Below, piece by piece: positions 44,886 to 56,016 of a DNA stretch of 64,000 nt. The first letter of the stretch is position 1; every line of letters starts with the position of its first letter. The notes under the pieces are model-generated. The model searched no databases, was not told the origin of the DNA, and saw only the letters and a program-made list of their open reading frames with translations. The stretch spans positions 2,356,001-2,420,000 of the forward strand of contig CM066309.1 in the NCBI GenBank assembly GCA_033807695.1, written 5' to 3'. A program made the position numbers and the translations under genes. This DNA is from Daedaleopsis sinensis. Lineage: Eukaryota > Basidiomycota > Agaricomycetes > Polyporales > Polyporaceae.

Positions 44886-45642
44886 ATGGTGAGTTCAATC
44901 TCTGACCACCTCCCAACGGCTCACGCTAACACGCCGGGCGATTGTATTGCAGGCTCATAAAGACAACTCAAACAACAAGACATGCACTTGTCGGAAGTGC
45001 ACAGGCGGATGGCTCTCTCCGAGGATGCACTATCGTCTTAAGTGTACGTTGTTTGTGTCTTTCTCGTCTGAGTGGCCTCGGCTGATACTGACGCTGGTGA
45101 CTCACCCAGGCGAAGCAGATATCGAATTTGACATGATGAAGATGTCGCTGCAGTCGCCCCTCAAAAGCGATCTCGAATGTGCTCCAGGGGTGGACTATCT
45201 CCCCGAATCCATTCTAGAGAGCGGCATCAAGGAGGCGACGTATGCCGGCTACACGCTCATCGTCGGGGCCATCCTTGCCATCCTGGAGAAGCACGGCGCA
45301 CCAGGCGTACCTTCTGTCGACAACGTCTCAGCCGCAATCGCTGGCTCCACCCACGATACTGCCGGATTCTTTGCAATGGGCGGGACGGTAGAGGATGCGC
45401 TCGAGTTCATCGTCTACTCCGCCATGGACTCGTCTCCTCTGGGGGATGGGACGTGGGACGCCGGTCGAGCGGTCGAGGCTAAAGAGAACGAGGGGTCAGA
45501 CGAGTACTGGAATCTGCCCCTGTGCGCGAACGACCTCAACTGGCCACTCGTGGCTGAGAAGCTCGGAATCTCCACTTTTCGCTATGACAATGCCGTCGCG
45601 GATACCAAGCGCACCGCTGTCAGGAGCAAGCCTAGCGAGTAA
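44886..45642 (+). CDS. Stand-alone cysteine/GWLSPRM-domain protein, unknown function
   Basis: Three exons: 44886-44888 (only the ATG), 44953-45043, 45110-45642; 208 residues. It begins with a CTCRKCTGGWLSPRM motif, then a mostly helical domain with GVDYLPESI, PSVDNVSAAI and a SSPLGDGTWD signature. The neighbouring gene (46006-48031) ends in the same domain (CTCGQCTDGWLSPRM, PTVDNINRAL, QSPMGDGTWDE) with an intron at the same codon and phase, so they are paralogues. This copy has lost, or never had, the GNAT-like and ankyrin parts. The paired cysteines might bind metal. I know no named domain that fits. The ATG-only first exon is an inference from ATG|GTGAGT and a TGCAG acceptor that continues the frame. 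Confidence 0.7.
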
Positions 45643-46005
45643 GGGAGGTGAGTAGTTCTTCTGTGCTCGACTAATATGCGACCGTTCTGTACTGAAGTGC
45701 ACCGTTGGTACGCCATACAGCCAAAGAGCAAATGCGCGTACCTAACGTGTTACGCGACTATGTAGTCCGTGGTTGTGTGCAAGGTCGTAACGTCATTGGA
45801 TCCATAATGATGTCGTGAGCTAGCGGGCGTCGTTATGCTCTGGATCCTTCAGGAGGCGTAGTAGCTAGCTAGTACTAGTGGATTCCGCAAATATTTGCAC
45901 AACATTCTCCAGTGGCAAGTGCAACTGTATTTCCTTATTTGTCAGAACGCATGGGCCAGGGGCCACCTCAATGCTTTCTTCCGCTCTTCTTACCCTTCAA
46001 CCACC
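45643..46005. other. Intergenic between tandem paralogues
   Basis: 363 bp. The stretch before 46006 is pyrimidine-rich (CTTTCTTCCGCTCTTCTTACCC), a probable leader. No gene. Confidence 0.35.
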
Positions 46006-48031
46006 ATGTCCGCGGCTGCTCCATTCTCTCTCGCACAGTGCACCGAACGCATCGTCGCCGAGCCTCACGACGAATATCCGCGTGCCCTTAAGACCATCTA
46101 TGTTGAAGCTGTCCATCCTCAAGAAGGTAGCGTCGGCTTTCTCGAAGCCCTGCAAATAAACCGACGGTGCTGTCGAGGAGAGTTCCTCATCATCATGGAT
46201 GACGAGTCTCAGGAACTATGCGACTTCGCGCGAACCATGTTCGACAAGGACGGTCGAATCCGACAGGAGCTGGTCGACAATGAACATTTGAAAGGCACTG
46301 GGGTCTGGGGACGCGAGCTGAACGAGGGAATGCTGCTCTACGTGGTCTCGGTGCGAGTGAAGAATGCGGTGAGTACATTTTGAGGTGGTGTCAGTAGTTG
46401 GAAGGAAGAAGTTCAAAGGACGAGTGGCACTGACTCTGCATTGACGCCCGAACAGAGTCTCCGACGCAAGGGCATCGCATCGTTCCTCTTGAAAGAACTC
46501 GCCAACTCGCAGTTCGCTCCTCCTGGCTCCTACCTCGTGTCCTGGCCCTCGCCGGAAGTCTCGACCGACACCGTGGGGCTGGACGAATGGCAAAGGCTCA
46601 AAACCGTCGCTGTGAGCCTGTTTCGTCAGGTAAGCTGTAGTTAGTTAAAAGTTGGTCGGGATCATTTGCGTCTGCATGTCACTCATTGACGTACTTCAGA
46701 ACGGTTACCGAAGGGTCGGACGTACCTATCTGCTAGCCTACGCAACGGACGAAACGCATGCGGCCCGCTCTCTGGCTATTGCTGACGATGTTGAAGAACA
46801 CGCGTCTCTGTTCGACCAGCCACAAGCCACAGGAGTGCCAGGGATAGAAACGTCTGGCGGTCCTACCAACCAATGGGAGCCTAGCCCAGAATACTCCGCA
46901 AATCCTTTTGATTTTGACGATCCCTCTTGCCCTATCCATCTGTTGATTGCTGCCGGGAGACCTGGACTTGGCATACCCGTTCCCGACGCCGCCCAAAGGA
47001 TTTCTGACGCATACAGGCAGGACGCGTCATCTGTTCGCCAGAAGGACGAGCACGGCTATAGCCCTCTCCATCTCGCGGCACAATTTGACAATCTCCCCGC
47101 CGTTCAAGCTCTTCTCAGTCTTCCTCTGGAAAGCGGCATCGCTGACGACCTCACGTTCCGGGGCAACAGAGATGCTCTCACCCCATTGGAAGCATGTCAG
47201 CGCGAGATGCGTTCCATGAAGGAGTTTGCGGAGACGCTCCTGGGGACTTGGGCGGGGTACTCTACCAACGCGCTGCGTATCGTGTACCTTCTCAGACGCG
47301 CGGCCGGGGAAGACCTGCAAGAGACTCAAGACGAATTTGTCGCTAGTCGTCGGTTGGGATGCACGTGCGGACAGTGTACCGATGGATGGCTGTCGCCTCG
47401 CATGCGGTTTCGGCTTATATGTACGTCCTCATGGTTCGTCGGTGCGCACGGATGGGCTGATCATAATGTAGGGACCGCCCACGTGAACGCTGACAACATG
47501 ATGATGGACAGCATGGATGCGCGTCGGGGAGAAAAACTTCATCATGCAGCCGGGATCGAGTATCTCTCAAAAGCGATACAGGAGAACGGGGTGTCAAAGA
47601 CCTTTTACAAAGGCTATGAGGCGGTCGTCCGCGCGATAGCGAAGACCCTTCAGATTCCGGGTCTTGCAGGCCTCCCTACTGTCGACAACATCAACCGCGC
47701 TCTTACCGGCGACGCCTACGCCTTCGTCGGCAATGCGGGAGCGGGTATCATCAACGCGCTCGACTACGTCGTGCATGCTGCAATGGAGCAATCGCCGATG
47801 GGAGACGGCACTTGGGACGAGCTGCAGGAAGAAGATGGAAACGCGGGCGAATATGCCGCCTTGCGCGAATGTGCGCTAGACATCGACTTTTCCCGGGTTG
47901 CCGAACGTCTGGGATTGCCGTCCCAAGAGCAATTCCGGGGTCATGGCAGGGTGTACCAAGATGGTTTCGACTCGGACGACTCAGACGATATGGACGGCGG
48001 TTCGGATGAGGATGATTCGATGGAGGATTGA
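46006..48031 (+). CDS. GNAT-like, ankyrin and cysteine/GWLSPRM-domain fusion protein
   Basis: Four exons: 46006-46368, 46456-46629, 46700-47420, 47472-48031; 605 residues, phases agree. Residues 1-205 resemble a GNAT acetyltransferase: a beta strand (LLYVVSVRV) leads into the acetyl-CoA loop RRKGIA and helix SFLLKEL, and later FRQNGYRRVGRTYLLAYA matches the family's C-terminal strands. One clear ankyrin repeat and a weaker one lie at about 285-350 (DEHGYSPLHLAAQFDNLPAVQALL). From about 401 comes the CTCGQCTDGWLSPRM domain shared with the gene at 44886, ending in an acidic tail. Acetylation of a protein bound by the ankyrin part is a guess. Catalytic competence cannot be judged from sequence. 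Lies 363 bp after its paralogue, same strand. Confidence 0.8.
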
Positions 48032-48298
48032 TCTTCCCTTCTTTATGCTCGATATGAAGAGGTGCGGTTCTCGGTGCGGATGCTATGGCAGCTATGTAAT
48101 GGCGGCTCTGCCACAGTCTTCCGGACAGACGTCTGTGTATTTCTGACTGCTTTCAACATCGCGGGAAAATGTAATTCGGAAGTTGACGAAATAGTTGACG
48201 CACACCTCTAAGACGAATAAATAGTTGATGTATAGAATGCTGAAGTCGATACACATCCAAGCACAGAGATTTCGTCCGCTACTGTCCGGCGACTGTGG

Positions 48299-50307
48299 CT
48301 ACCGTCGTCGGGTCCTGGACGATTCACGAGTCACAATACTGGAACTGTCATCAGACTCCGACATGCTACAATGTCCAACACTCTTGGAACAACTGGGCGC
48401 GAAGGATAGGGTAGTGTGTAGTTCGTATTCGTCAATGTTGGATGTCCCGGCAGCAGCACTGCGAAGATTGAGCAGCACCCGAGTACACAATGCACTGTGT
48501 ATAACACGAAGAAGCCTGTAGAATTAACAGCGTTTTGGTGAGTAACGCCGTGTGGCCCAGTGAATGGAGGGATCCAGCTCCGATATGCGATTCTACTTAC
48601 ATTTGCATGGAAGAGCTAAGGTCCTCCTTCGGCGAATGTTATAGCTCAGAGAGGGTGGCGGTAGTATGGTCCAACTCACAGGGACTGATAGCATGACTAC
48701 CAAATTGCAGGTTGACATCGCTAGAATACAAGGGGCCGCGATGAGAAGTTAAGACACTAGTTGCGTGTGTGCGGCAACGACTCAGACAAAGAAGACGTAC
48801 CAAGCACAACGACATAGAACAGCGACCCTGCCAAATGATAGGTATAAGTCTACGTTGGCTAAGCTGGAGAGAGACTCACCATCTCGATACATGGTATCGA
48901 TAAGCAGCGCCTGGGACAGGGCTTGCACTAGAGAAATGGTAGGAGTATAAGACTGGGAGAGATGGTGAACATGCTTCAATAACGCACAGTCAACTCCGTG
49001 GTTATCCAGATATCGTTGCAAGAACGTGAGGATGACTATCACTGCGGATGTGTTCATTAGAACCCATCGGAGAATCACGGAAATCCCGACTAACACATGG
49101 GAATCAGTGCACTCACTTGTTTCACCAATGATCAAGCACAGGTATGCCGGCCATGCGTCCTGATCTTGAGTAGATGGAACGCATCCTGCGATGCGGAGAG
49201 TCTCGTTGGAAGGATCTAAATTAAGCTTTTGAGCAGCACGATCGAAGGCTCGTCGGTTCACGAACAGTCTGTATAAGTCGTAATTTGGTAGACTGCGTAT
49301 AATGCAAAGCCCTAGTAGATACGCAAGCGTAGTGAGTCAGTGTACAGTGTGAGCATCCTATATACATAAATGCAACTGTGTTCCATCGCCACATACACGC
49401 ACCGATAATTCCAGGAAGCCGCCAACGAGAGGCACCACAACATACTTGCTGTATCTCCAAATCGCCACGGTTCGTGTGACCAGTATAGCTGCGTAACGTA
49501 GGTAATTGTGAATTGATGAGTGTTTCCCATCCCGCCCAGTGTCCCAAAGAGACTTACACTCGGAAACTAGGATGCCAAACACGTAGGAGTCTGCGATGAT
49601 CGTGAACACGACGACGCTCGTATAGCACTCGAATACTCACATGCTAATGCCTGAAACTGTCTTGCACATATCTAAAGCGAGTCGGTATCAACCTGAAGAT
49701 AGAAAGAGACATGTTACCTGGGGGTCCTGCGTCCACAAGGCCGCTGTTAATATGACACATCACTGCCAGTTACATGCGCCAGATGCGATGCGAGAACGCT
49801 TGGTGTACTCACCTGTCGTCGCGAGGGACAAATCGACAATGATGGAGTACTTGTTGACGAAGTACACCAGTTTCATAGCGCTCGTTCTTGTCGGCCAGAC
49901 GAACGCAATCTGCATGCAGCTCCCTCAGCGTTCAACGTTCAACCACCGAACTTTAAGTACGAATGTCGCATGCGCATTCTCTCGCAGTCGTACCTCATCC
50001 GGAAGAGTTGACAATATTTCATAAAGCTGCTTCGACAACTTCTGTATCAATCTAAAGTGGAAGACGAAGGGCGAAACGTACTGCCAAAGCGCAAGAGGCG
50101 ACTGAACTCGCTCGATGTCACTCAGCTTCGTAGATATTGCTTCGACTGATTGCGGATGAAAACAGACCTTTGCTATACTAAATCACATTCAGTGCACAAG
50201 AATTAGATGCTTCACATGCAACGTACCTTGGTAAGGCGAAGGAAGTAGAGTCCATCGGTCCCTATGCCGGCATTGAGGAGGTCGTACGGGGCATAATCAT
50301 GCGCCAT
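48299..50307 (-). CDS. DUF6533-type multi-pass membrane protein, copy A (model incomplete)
   Basis: Minus strand. The start block 50307-50227 encodes MAHDYAPYDLLNAG and ends at GTACGT. Further exons include LIQKLSKQLYEILSTLPDE (about 50040-49985), then the DUF6533 core FVWPTRTSAMKLVYFVNKYSII near 49915-49825. Later exons carry IIADSYVFGILVSE, helical blocks, the DTMYRDG motif (about 48895), LFYVVVL, and CNLVVMLSVP. The last block, ending at 48299, has the family's RVLLNLR motif followed by a polar tail. DUF6533 proteins are large basidiomycete-specific families with about seven membrane helices and no known function. Motif order matches copy B at 52093-54070, so the array arose by tandem duplication. 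I did not resolve every splice site, and part of the centre may be damaged. Confidence 0.6.
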
Positions 50308-52092
50308 AGCAAAATGAGAGACCAGAATCTGCTGGACGGAACCTCAGCTGACGATGCGACAGAGCGTGCGTAGATATAAAAGCTAAGAAGAGTGGCCGTC
50401 GACTAAGCAGTCTCTTCACCGGCACGAGGCGCAGCAGCGCAGCCCGAGGTTGGGATGCGGAAGATGACGTGGAGCTCGGAGGCTCGACATCGGCAAGGAG
50501 CAGAAGGCCACAGACATGGTCCGAATCCAAAGAGACCGTTGTACAAGCATGGTAGCACGACAGCCTCGATGGGACAGCGAGCTCTCGACTGCCGCAATAG
50601 GGCCGCGATCGGCCTATTATAAACACATAGCTTGATAACCGAGGATAACCAAGGATACTTGTCGTCCTGTGTCGCCATGGCTGTTCGAGCAAGTGCCCTC
50701 CCTATTTCCGAGCTGTCGGGGCAGCCTGGTCAATGTCATGACAGGCGCTCCGAGTCGGGCAGTGCAACGCGACGAATTGCTTCAGAAGGGCACCCACTGA
50801 GCACAACGACACAGAACAAGAATCCTGGTGCTTAAAATATAAGAGCTCCAGCACAACAAGGAAGCGATAAGCTACAACATACCATCGCAACGTAGAGTTT
50901 TCATTAGGATCAAACTGCTGGCTTACATGGATTAGCGGCGCATGACATACGAAAAACGGCCATTCTGATATCCACGAGCATACCTATCTTCCAAAGATAA
51001 GCCAGGCATGCGTATGCGGGCCATGCATTTGTATGGTGTGCACCAGACTCATACTAGCAACGTCATGAGGTTTGAGGACCGGCACTCGTTGAACGCTCCG
51101 AAATACTGATGGGGAGCCCATACTTCGGCCTCGATTACCATAAGGTGCATTGCAAAGAGCTACGAAGACGATATCAGCTATGAACGCTGATGATAGGATG
51201 CGATAGCTCACAGTGTTCTCCAAGTACATACAAGTGACAAAAATGCTCGGATGTGCTTGTTATGATGAACGCGGTATCATACTCACAACCATGATGCATG
51301 ACGACCGTGTCGACCTTTGACGATGAGATTCTCACGAAGACATTTCTCGACGATCCAGCGAGCCGCGTGTGTGCACATCCAATGCGGTTAGAATCAATGG
51401 GGATGGGAGGCAGCGAGGCTAGATTTCAAAAAGCCACATACCAACGTGAGTTTATAGCATCATTGACTACTTAGTACCATACGCTTGATCTGAGAGCTGT
51501 ACGCATACCCTCAGACAACACGACGCGCCAATCCGTGAACTATACAGGACGTCTGTAGAGGTAGGATCGAAGACCTCGTCCGAATGGCCCATGCCGAACA
51601 TCATGATGCACCGCCAGCGACGGTTGCTCTTGGATCTGAAATCCAGTACCATTGTCTAGACAGCGTTCATGACGTCTACTCACCTGGAGGTTGAGCGATT
51701 GATATGCTGTTCATTAGCGTACTCCTTCAGGGAGATCTTCCGATGCAGCGCAGGTCTGCCTGGACGTACTATACGGTCGACTCGGACGTCCAAACGTTTA
51801 AGTTGAAGAAGCGGCGTGACGAGTGACAGTGGAGTAACATTTGTGACTTACCGGCTCGGCTAACAAGTTACCGCGTGTACTAGCTTCAGACTACTTATGT
51901 CCATTGAGCAAATGAGAGGTGTACTTGGAAACTTGAGAGAACGTTAGCGTACTGAGTATGTACACACTGATCAATATTACAGTACCATTGACGGAGCAAA
52001 TACCACATAGCGTCCTTGCAACTAGTGGCACATTAAAGCCTAGTCAAATTCAACGACCCAATCGTCCCAGTACTAGTGTTGAAGAAACGCAT
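50308..52092 (-). pseudogene. Eroded third copy of the DUF6533 gene, fragments
   Basis: Between copies A and B the minus strand holds FLFCVVVLS at about 50822-50796, after a CGTTGCGATG donor near 50885 that aligns with the MYRDG donors of A and B. A block near 51240-51050 ends in exon-like splice sites but shows little of the family. I could not find the DUF6533 core of this copy. The rest of the interval shows no gene. Confidence 0.3.
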
Positions 52093-54070
52093 CTACACGC
52101 AATTGTCCTCAGTACCAAGGTCAGGAAAAGAGAGCGCCTCTGAATCCCAGTCGAAGTCATCAAAAGCGGCAGGGGGTTCGGCAGCAAACTTGAGCGTTCC
52201 CTGCTTTCCAAACGACAGATCTACGCATCGCGCTTCAGCCTCGGTGCCCACGCCAGACATCGACGCAGAGGCATTGCGGAGATTGAGGAGGACGCGCGTA
52301 CAGAGCGCGCTGTGCACCACGCGGAGCGGCCTAGAGTCGAAGCCAGGGCGTCAGTGAGAACGACCGGTGCGCAGCTGTACCGTACGGGGATTTCGGGGAG
52401 CGGTAGCAGTAAGTAAAATGAATGGACTGACATCTGCATGAGCGGCGTCAACTGTTCTTGCTAATTCAGGCACCGGGGACGGTTCAGCCCGCGAAAACAA
52501 CACTGGGAAGGCTGAGGGCTTACCGGAGCGAACAGCATCACGAGGAGGTTCAGGACTGATCCCGCTGCAAGCGAGAACTTCCCTTCAGTGCGTGCGTGTA
52601 GAGTACAGAGAAGGGACGAGGCGTACCCAGCACGATGACATAGAAGACCGTTCCTTAAAACACGGGTTAGAGCGCCAAGGACGGAGAGAGATGTCGACTT
52701 ACCATCACGATACATGGTGTGTAATAGGACGCCTTCTGAGGAAGCTTCAACTGTATTGAGCTCACATGTTAGGATCACGCACGGGGGATGCGAGGCAGCT
52801 ACATAGCCTTACGAGCAGGATCCCTATCAAGCCAACGTCTTAGGACTGATAGAGCGAGTATTCCTGTGCCGAATACTCTTAAGTCATCGTCATAATGGAG
52901 CAGGTTGTGTGGTATAGTATACCGGTCTCTGCAACCATGAAACAGCCGTATGCAGGCGAAGCATCTTGGTCTTGTGTGCCCGGTTCACAGCCCATGACCC
53001 AGATTAGGTCTCGAGAAGGATCTGCGCGAAATTATCGTCAATTGATAGCGCTCGTAGCACTGATGAAAGGCATACATGTAATGGTTGTGACCGTCATATA
53101 CACGGAGTAGAGTACAAATGGCTGTTGGGAGTGGATAGATTCCCCGTCAGACTCTGCGCCAGAACGTGTTGACCCTACATGCTCACCACGAATTCGAGGT
53201 ATGCTCCGATTACCAGGAGCTTGATGTACCGATGGAAAGCCCACAATGCCATCGTTCTGATCGCTAGTATCGCTGCACAGATTGTTGACACCGCTAAGCG
53301 AAAATGTAGAAGACTAAGGACACGTAGACCGACCTTCGGAGACTAAGATTCCAAGCACATATGCATCTATATCAAGGATTTCAGCCAGCGGATTGGGTAT
53401 AGATAGAATGCACTTGCAGGCTAAACCTTGAAATTGCTTCTTGCATAGCTACCCAGGTGAGACGAATATATGTATGTGGACAACTCCAGAGGTGCATAAG
53501 TAGTACTCACCTCTGGGTCTTTGGTGTGCACCACTGCATAATAAATCACATCATGAGTTCGAGTGCAATCCGACATGGGCGAGGATAGGACGGACACATG
53601 ACAGCAAGTGTTGCATCCACGAGCACCGAGTATTTGTTGAGGAAAAAAACAAGCTTCATCAAGCTCATTTTATTCGGCCAGATGTACTTGACCTGTTCCA
53701 GGAGCTACATGAGTCGAACCGAAAGAGCACCATGTATCCATTCGAACTCACCTCCTCGGGGAGAGTCGACATAATTTCAAGCAGCTGCACTTTACTTAGA
53801 CGAGTGAACGGCATCCATGAGGAGAGTGGTACGCACGGCAAATGTGAGAGACGCAACTTCAACACCAATCAGACCGGTCGTTCAGAGGATATTTACCAAT
53901 CATACCTTTGCCATACTAGTGGATAAGATAGAAGGGCGCGTCAGTGCGCCTGGTTCTAAAGTCATATATCACAGGGGGCTTACTTTCGTGATATTCAACA
54001 GGGAGATGCTCTCGAAAGATACGTCAAGATCGGAGAGATGGACGGTGCCGTTGGAGCTAGAAGCCATCAT
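52093..54070 (-). CDS. DUF6533-type multi-pass membrane protein, copy B (model incomplete)
   Basis: Minus strand. Exon 1, 54070-53984, encodes MMASSSNGTVHLSDLD and ends at GTAAGC. LLEIMSTLPEE and the DUF6533 core KYIWPNKMSLMKLVFFLNKYSVL (about 53697-53600) follow. AYVLGILVSE is near 53365-53335. The C-terminal half has the TMYRDG motif near 52710, then FYVIVL (about 52650-52630) and SVLNLLVMLFAP (about 52560-52525). It ends with RVLLNLR and an acidic tail to the stop at 52093. Same motif order as copy A with moderate divergence. Expected to be a membrane protein of unknown role; exon ends in the middle are not all resolved. Confidence 0.6.
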
Positions 54071-56016
54071 GTTGAAGGCCAGGGAGTCCAAATGAAGGAC
54101 GGGAAATCAAACGAGCGTGGGGGTGGTCGAGAGAGGGGAGGTGGAAGGAGAGGGATGTCAATGTCTCGTTGCGCTGTGTTGTGGCAAATAGACCGACCTA
54201 CATATCAGCACGGGTGGTGAACTTTATTACCAGCGAACTGCCACCGTTCGTGACGGGAGGGGCAGAATCTCGTTTTTCAGGATTATCACTCCAACCATCT
54301 GAAGAATGGGCCCCCACATCTCCGTGCAGTACCGTGACCGATCTGAATTGCGCACTTAGGGAGGTAGCGCACCGTCATGACCTTGAACAGCCCTGACAAT
54401 ACTGTAGATGCGAGGGCTTTGAGGGGAAGCACAATACGCGAAGCCTTGACCACGTCAAGATGGACCGCGGCACGCTGTCTAGTCTTGAAATTTAGGCCCG
54501 GGGACATCTTCAAGGTAAATGCGATGACGGAGAAAACGTCTACCCCTCCGACTTCCATTAGACGCTAGTAACCACTGGGATCGCTACCCTATGGGCACCA
54601 CGCACTCATGAAGAAATGGAGACAGATGAATGGAAAATTCGTCACGTTTGGTCACGTAAGGGGTTTACACACCTTGCAAAAGGACATAGAACGTGCTTGA
54701 ACCGGCCATGACTAGTGACTCCCGCTAGGAACGCAGCGTCAGCACAATAAAGTTGAAATGGAAGCGGCGCAAATATGCCTACGCTGGCTGTAGAGCCGCA
54801 TGCTGCAAGCACCGCCGAAGTATTGCACACCCACCATCTTTTATCAGGAACGATGTTCAGCACGCACCTGTGGATCGTATCACGATTCATGATACCTCGC
54901 CAGGCAGCGGATGGTCGCCCGACAATCAGACGGGACGCTGTTTTGTCGACGTGGAGGCTAGAGCCGTCTCCTTACGCTCCCGATGACGCTGCAAACGCAA
55001 TGACGCTGCACATGCAGAATTCACCTGCAGGGTCGAGGGCCGAGGGCTGAGAGCAACGCGAAAAGATACCTCCCTGAGTAACGATATGATAACACATCTG
55101 AGTCAATCCGGCGGTCCTATCTCATACGACTGCGCACAGATGCGCAGATTGAATGTTAGCAAAGAATGAACACATGTCAATGTCATGAAGACTCACTATA
55201 GTGCAGTCAACGTAGACTTCACCGGTTCAGCGATGATGGTCATCAACAAACCTCAGCGGCGAGCGCTCGATGCCCGTCCAAGTCGAGCACAGCCTGGGAG
55301 GAGGAGGAGGGTAGGTTCAGCCACGGTGCGTGAGACATGTCAACCCATATGTTTCACACCCCGCCCTACAGGCCTCACAGATCATCATCAAAGTCCGGCA
55401 AGTGCAGTACCATTTGCAAGACTACGAGTTCTAACCCAATCCATCTACCCAACCATCCAATCCTTCACGGCTCACCTGAACGCTACACGCCACTTCTAAT
55501 GCGGGAGGGGAGAGGAGAAACAGATCATAAGATAGGAGGGAGGCCGTCATTAAGGGTCGTTAAATAGCTAACCGACGAAGGTAAAGAACATAGGGGCCGA
55601 GACGGAGACGGAGAGGATGAGAGGAGGGAGAGACGTATGTACATATGCGGGTGTATGTATGTATGCCGACCGGATGTGCGGAGAGAGGGAAGGCGGGGGA
55701 GGACGGAGAGAATGAATCAAGTGTAAGGAGGGGCGGGTGCTGCTGCGAAATGCGCGCGCAGCAGGTGGGGTCGGCAAAAGAAGGACGCTCGTGCGCAGGG
55801 GATGCGGGACGAGAACACGCGAGTCGAGAGTAGATAGTTGACGACGAAAGAGTTTATCCAGGCAAGGGTTGGCATGGGACGAAGTGCGAAGCGAGGGTCG
55901 GAGATAGGAAGGAGACCGTGGGGGACAAGGGCGCGTCGTGAACTGTGTGAGTCAGATCCCTTCACCTACATGCGTGTGGTACATGGCCGGTTTTACTTGC
56001 TGCTGCATACACCAAT
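54071..56016. other. Intergenic; no confirmed gene
   Basis: 1.9 kb. Minus-strand open blocks at 54560-54290 and 54890-54640 have hydrophobic stretches and might be further DUF6533 debris, but no motif is clear. The stretch 55590-55830 is purine-rich on the plus strand (GAGAGG repeats). Confidence 0.35.
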
